A stretch of 5,653 nucleotides of DNA from Spirochaetota bacterium (GTDB lineage: Bacteria; Spirochaetota; Spirochaetia; Treponematales; Treponemataceae): positions 1 to 5,653 of the forward strand of contig JAKPSR010000394.1 in NCBI GenBank assembly GCA_029571425.1, read 5' to 3'. Of this stretch, positions 5,609 to 5,653 are shown piece after piece. A model generated the notes under the pieces. That model was not told the DNA's origin. It was given only the letters and a program-made list of their open reading frames with translations, and did not search any database. The translations under genes were made by a program, and so were the position numbers. Positions within the stretch are counted from its first letter, which is position 1. Every line of letters starts with the position of its first letter.

Positions 5609-5653
5609 ATGAGCGCCCAACCATCCGCAAGCCTATCACTCGCGCGCGAGGTC
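5609..5653 (+). CDS. Start of an unidentified gene (3' end outside window)
   Basis: An open frame of 15 codons runs from the ATG at 5609 to the window edge: MSAQPSASLSLAREV. The start is well supported by AGAGGAG at 5597-5603, 5 nt upstream, and by the TATAAT promoter before it. The visible residues are Ser/Ala-rich with no hydrophobic run, so no signal peptide is seen so far. Too little is visible to assign a family. It is divergent from the four-gene operon and shares a 120-bp intergenic region with it. Confidence 0.65.
   Translation, partial: MSAQPSASLSLAREV

Overview
The window looks like a GC-rich bacterial chromosome segment. Two 60-base lines counted by eye came to about 60-65 % GC. 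Genes are tightly packed, with strong GGAGG-type Shine-Dalgarno sites, start/stop overlaps and sigma70-like -10 boxes. The lineage cannot be fixed from this sequence. A GC-rich spirochaete is a weak guess from gene style only. I see no RNA gene, CRISPR array, insertion sequence or prophage gene, and no gene-free stretch longer than about 120 bases.

Left part (1-2852): the 3' end of a MATE-type multidrug exporter enters on the plus strand and ends tail-to-tail with a minus-strand MocR/GntR regulator. The regulator fuses a winged helix to an aminotransferase-like PLP domain, and the two genes overlap by 20 bp. The regulator is divergent from an aldo/keto reductase gene. The 113-bp gap between them carries two directly repeated AGTGGT boxes 24 bp apart. 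These resemble the site I recall for PdxR, the MocR-type activator of vitamin B6 synthesis in Corynebacterium. The reductase is therefore a candidate PLP/B6-linked enzyme, possibly a pyridoxal reductase, but this is inference.

Middle and right part (2874-5488): a hairpin with a delayed T-tract separates the reductase from a convergent four-gene minus-strand operon. In transcription order it encodes a small two-helix membrane protein with a PH-like tail, a Tag-type DNA-3-methyladenine glycosylase, an endonuclease/exonuclease/phosphatase (EEP) fold enzyme and an exported NlpC/P60 cysteine peptidase. The first two junctions are 4-bp ATGA overlaps and the third gap is 9 nt. The operon appears to be driven by an extended -10 promoter (TGGTATACT) placed so that the transcript would begin at the first ATG, that is, leaderless. 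Glycosylase plus EEP enzyme could form a base-excision-repair pair. The membrane protein and peptidase point to the envelope, so the common theme is unresolved.

Right edge (5489-5653): a divergent plus-strand promoter with a perfect TATAAT and an A-tract at the UP-element position drives a gene whose first 15 codons are visible. Its product cannot be identified.
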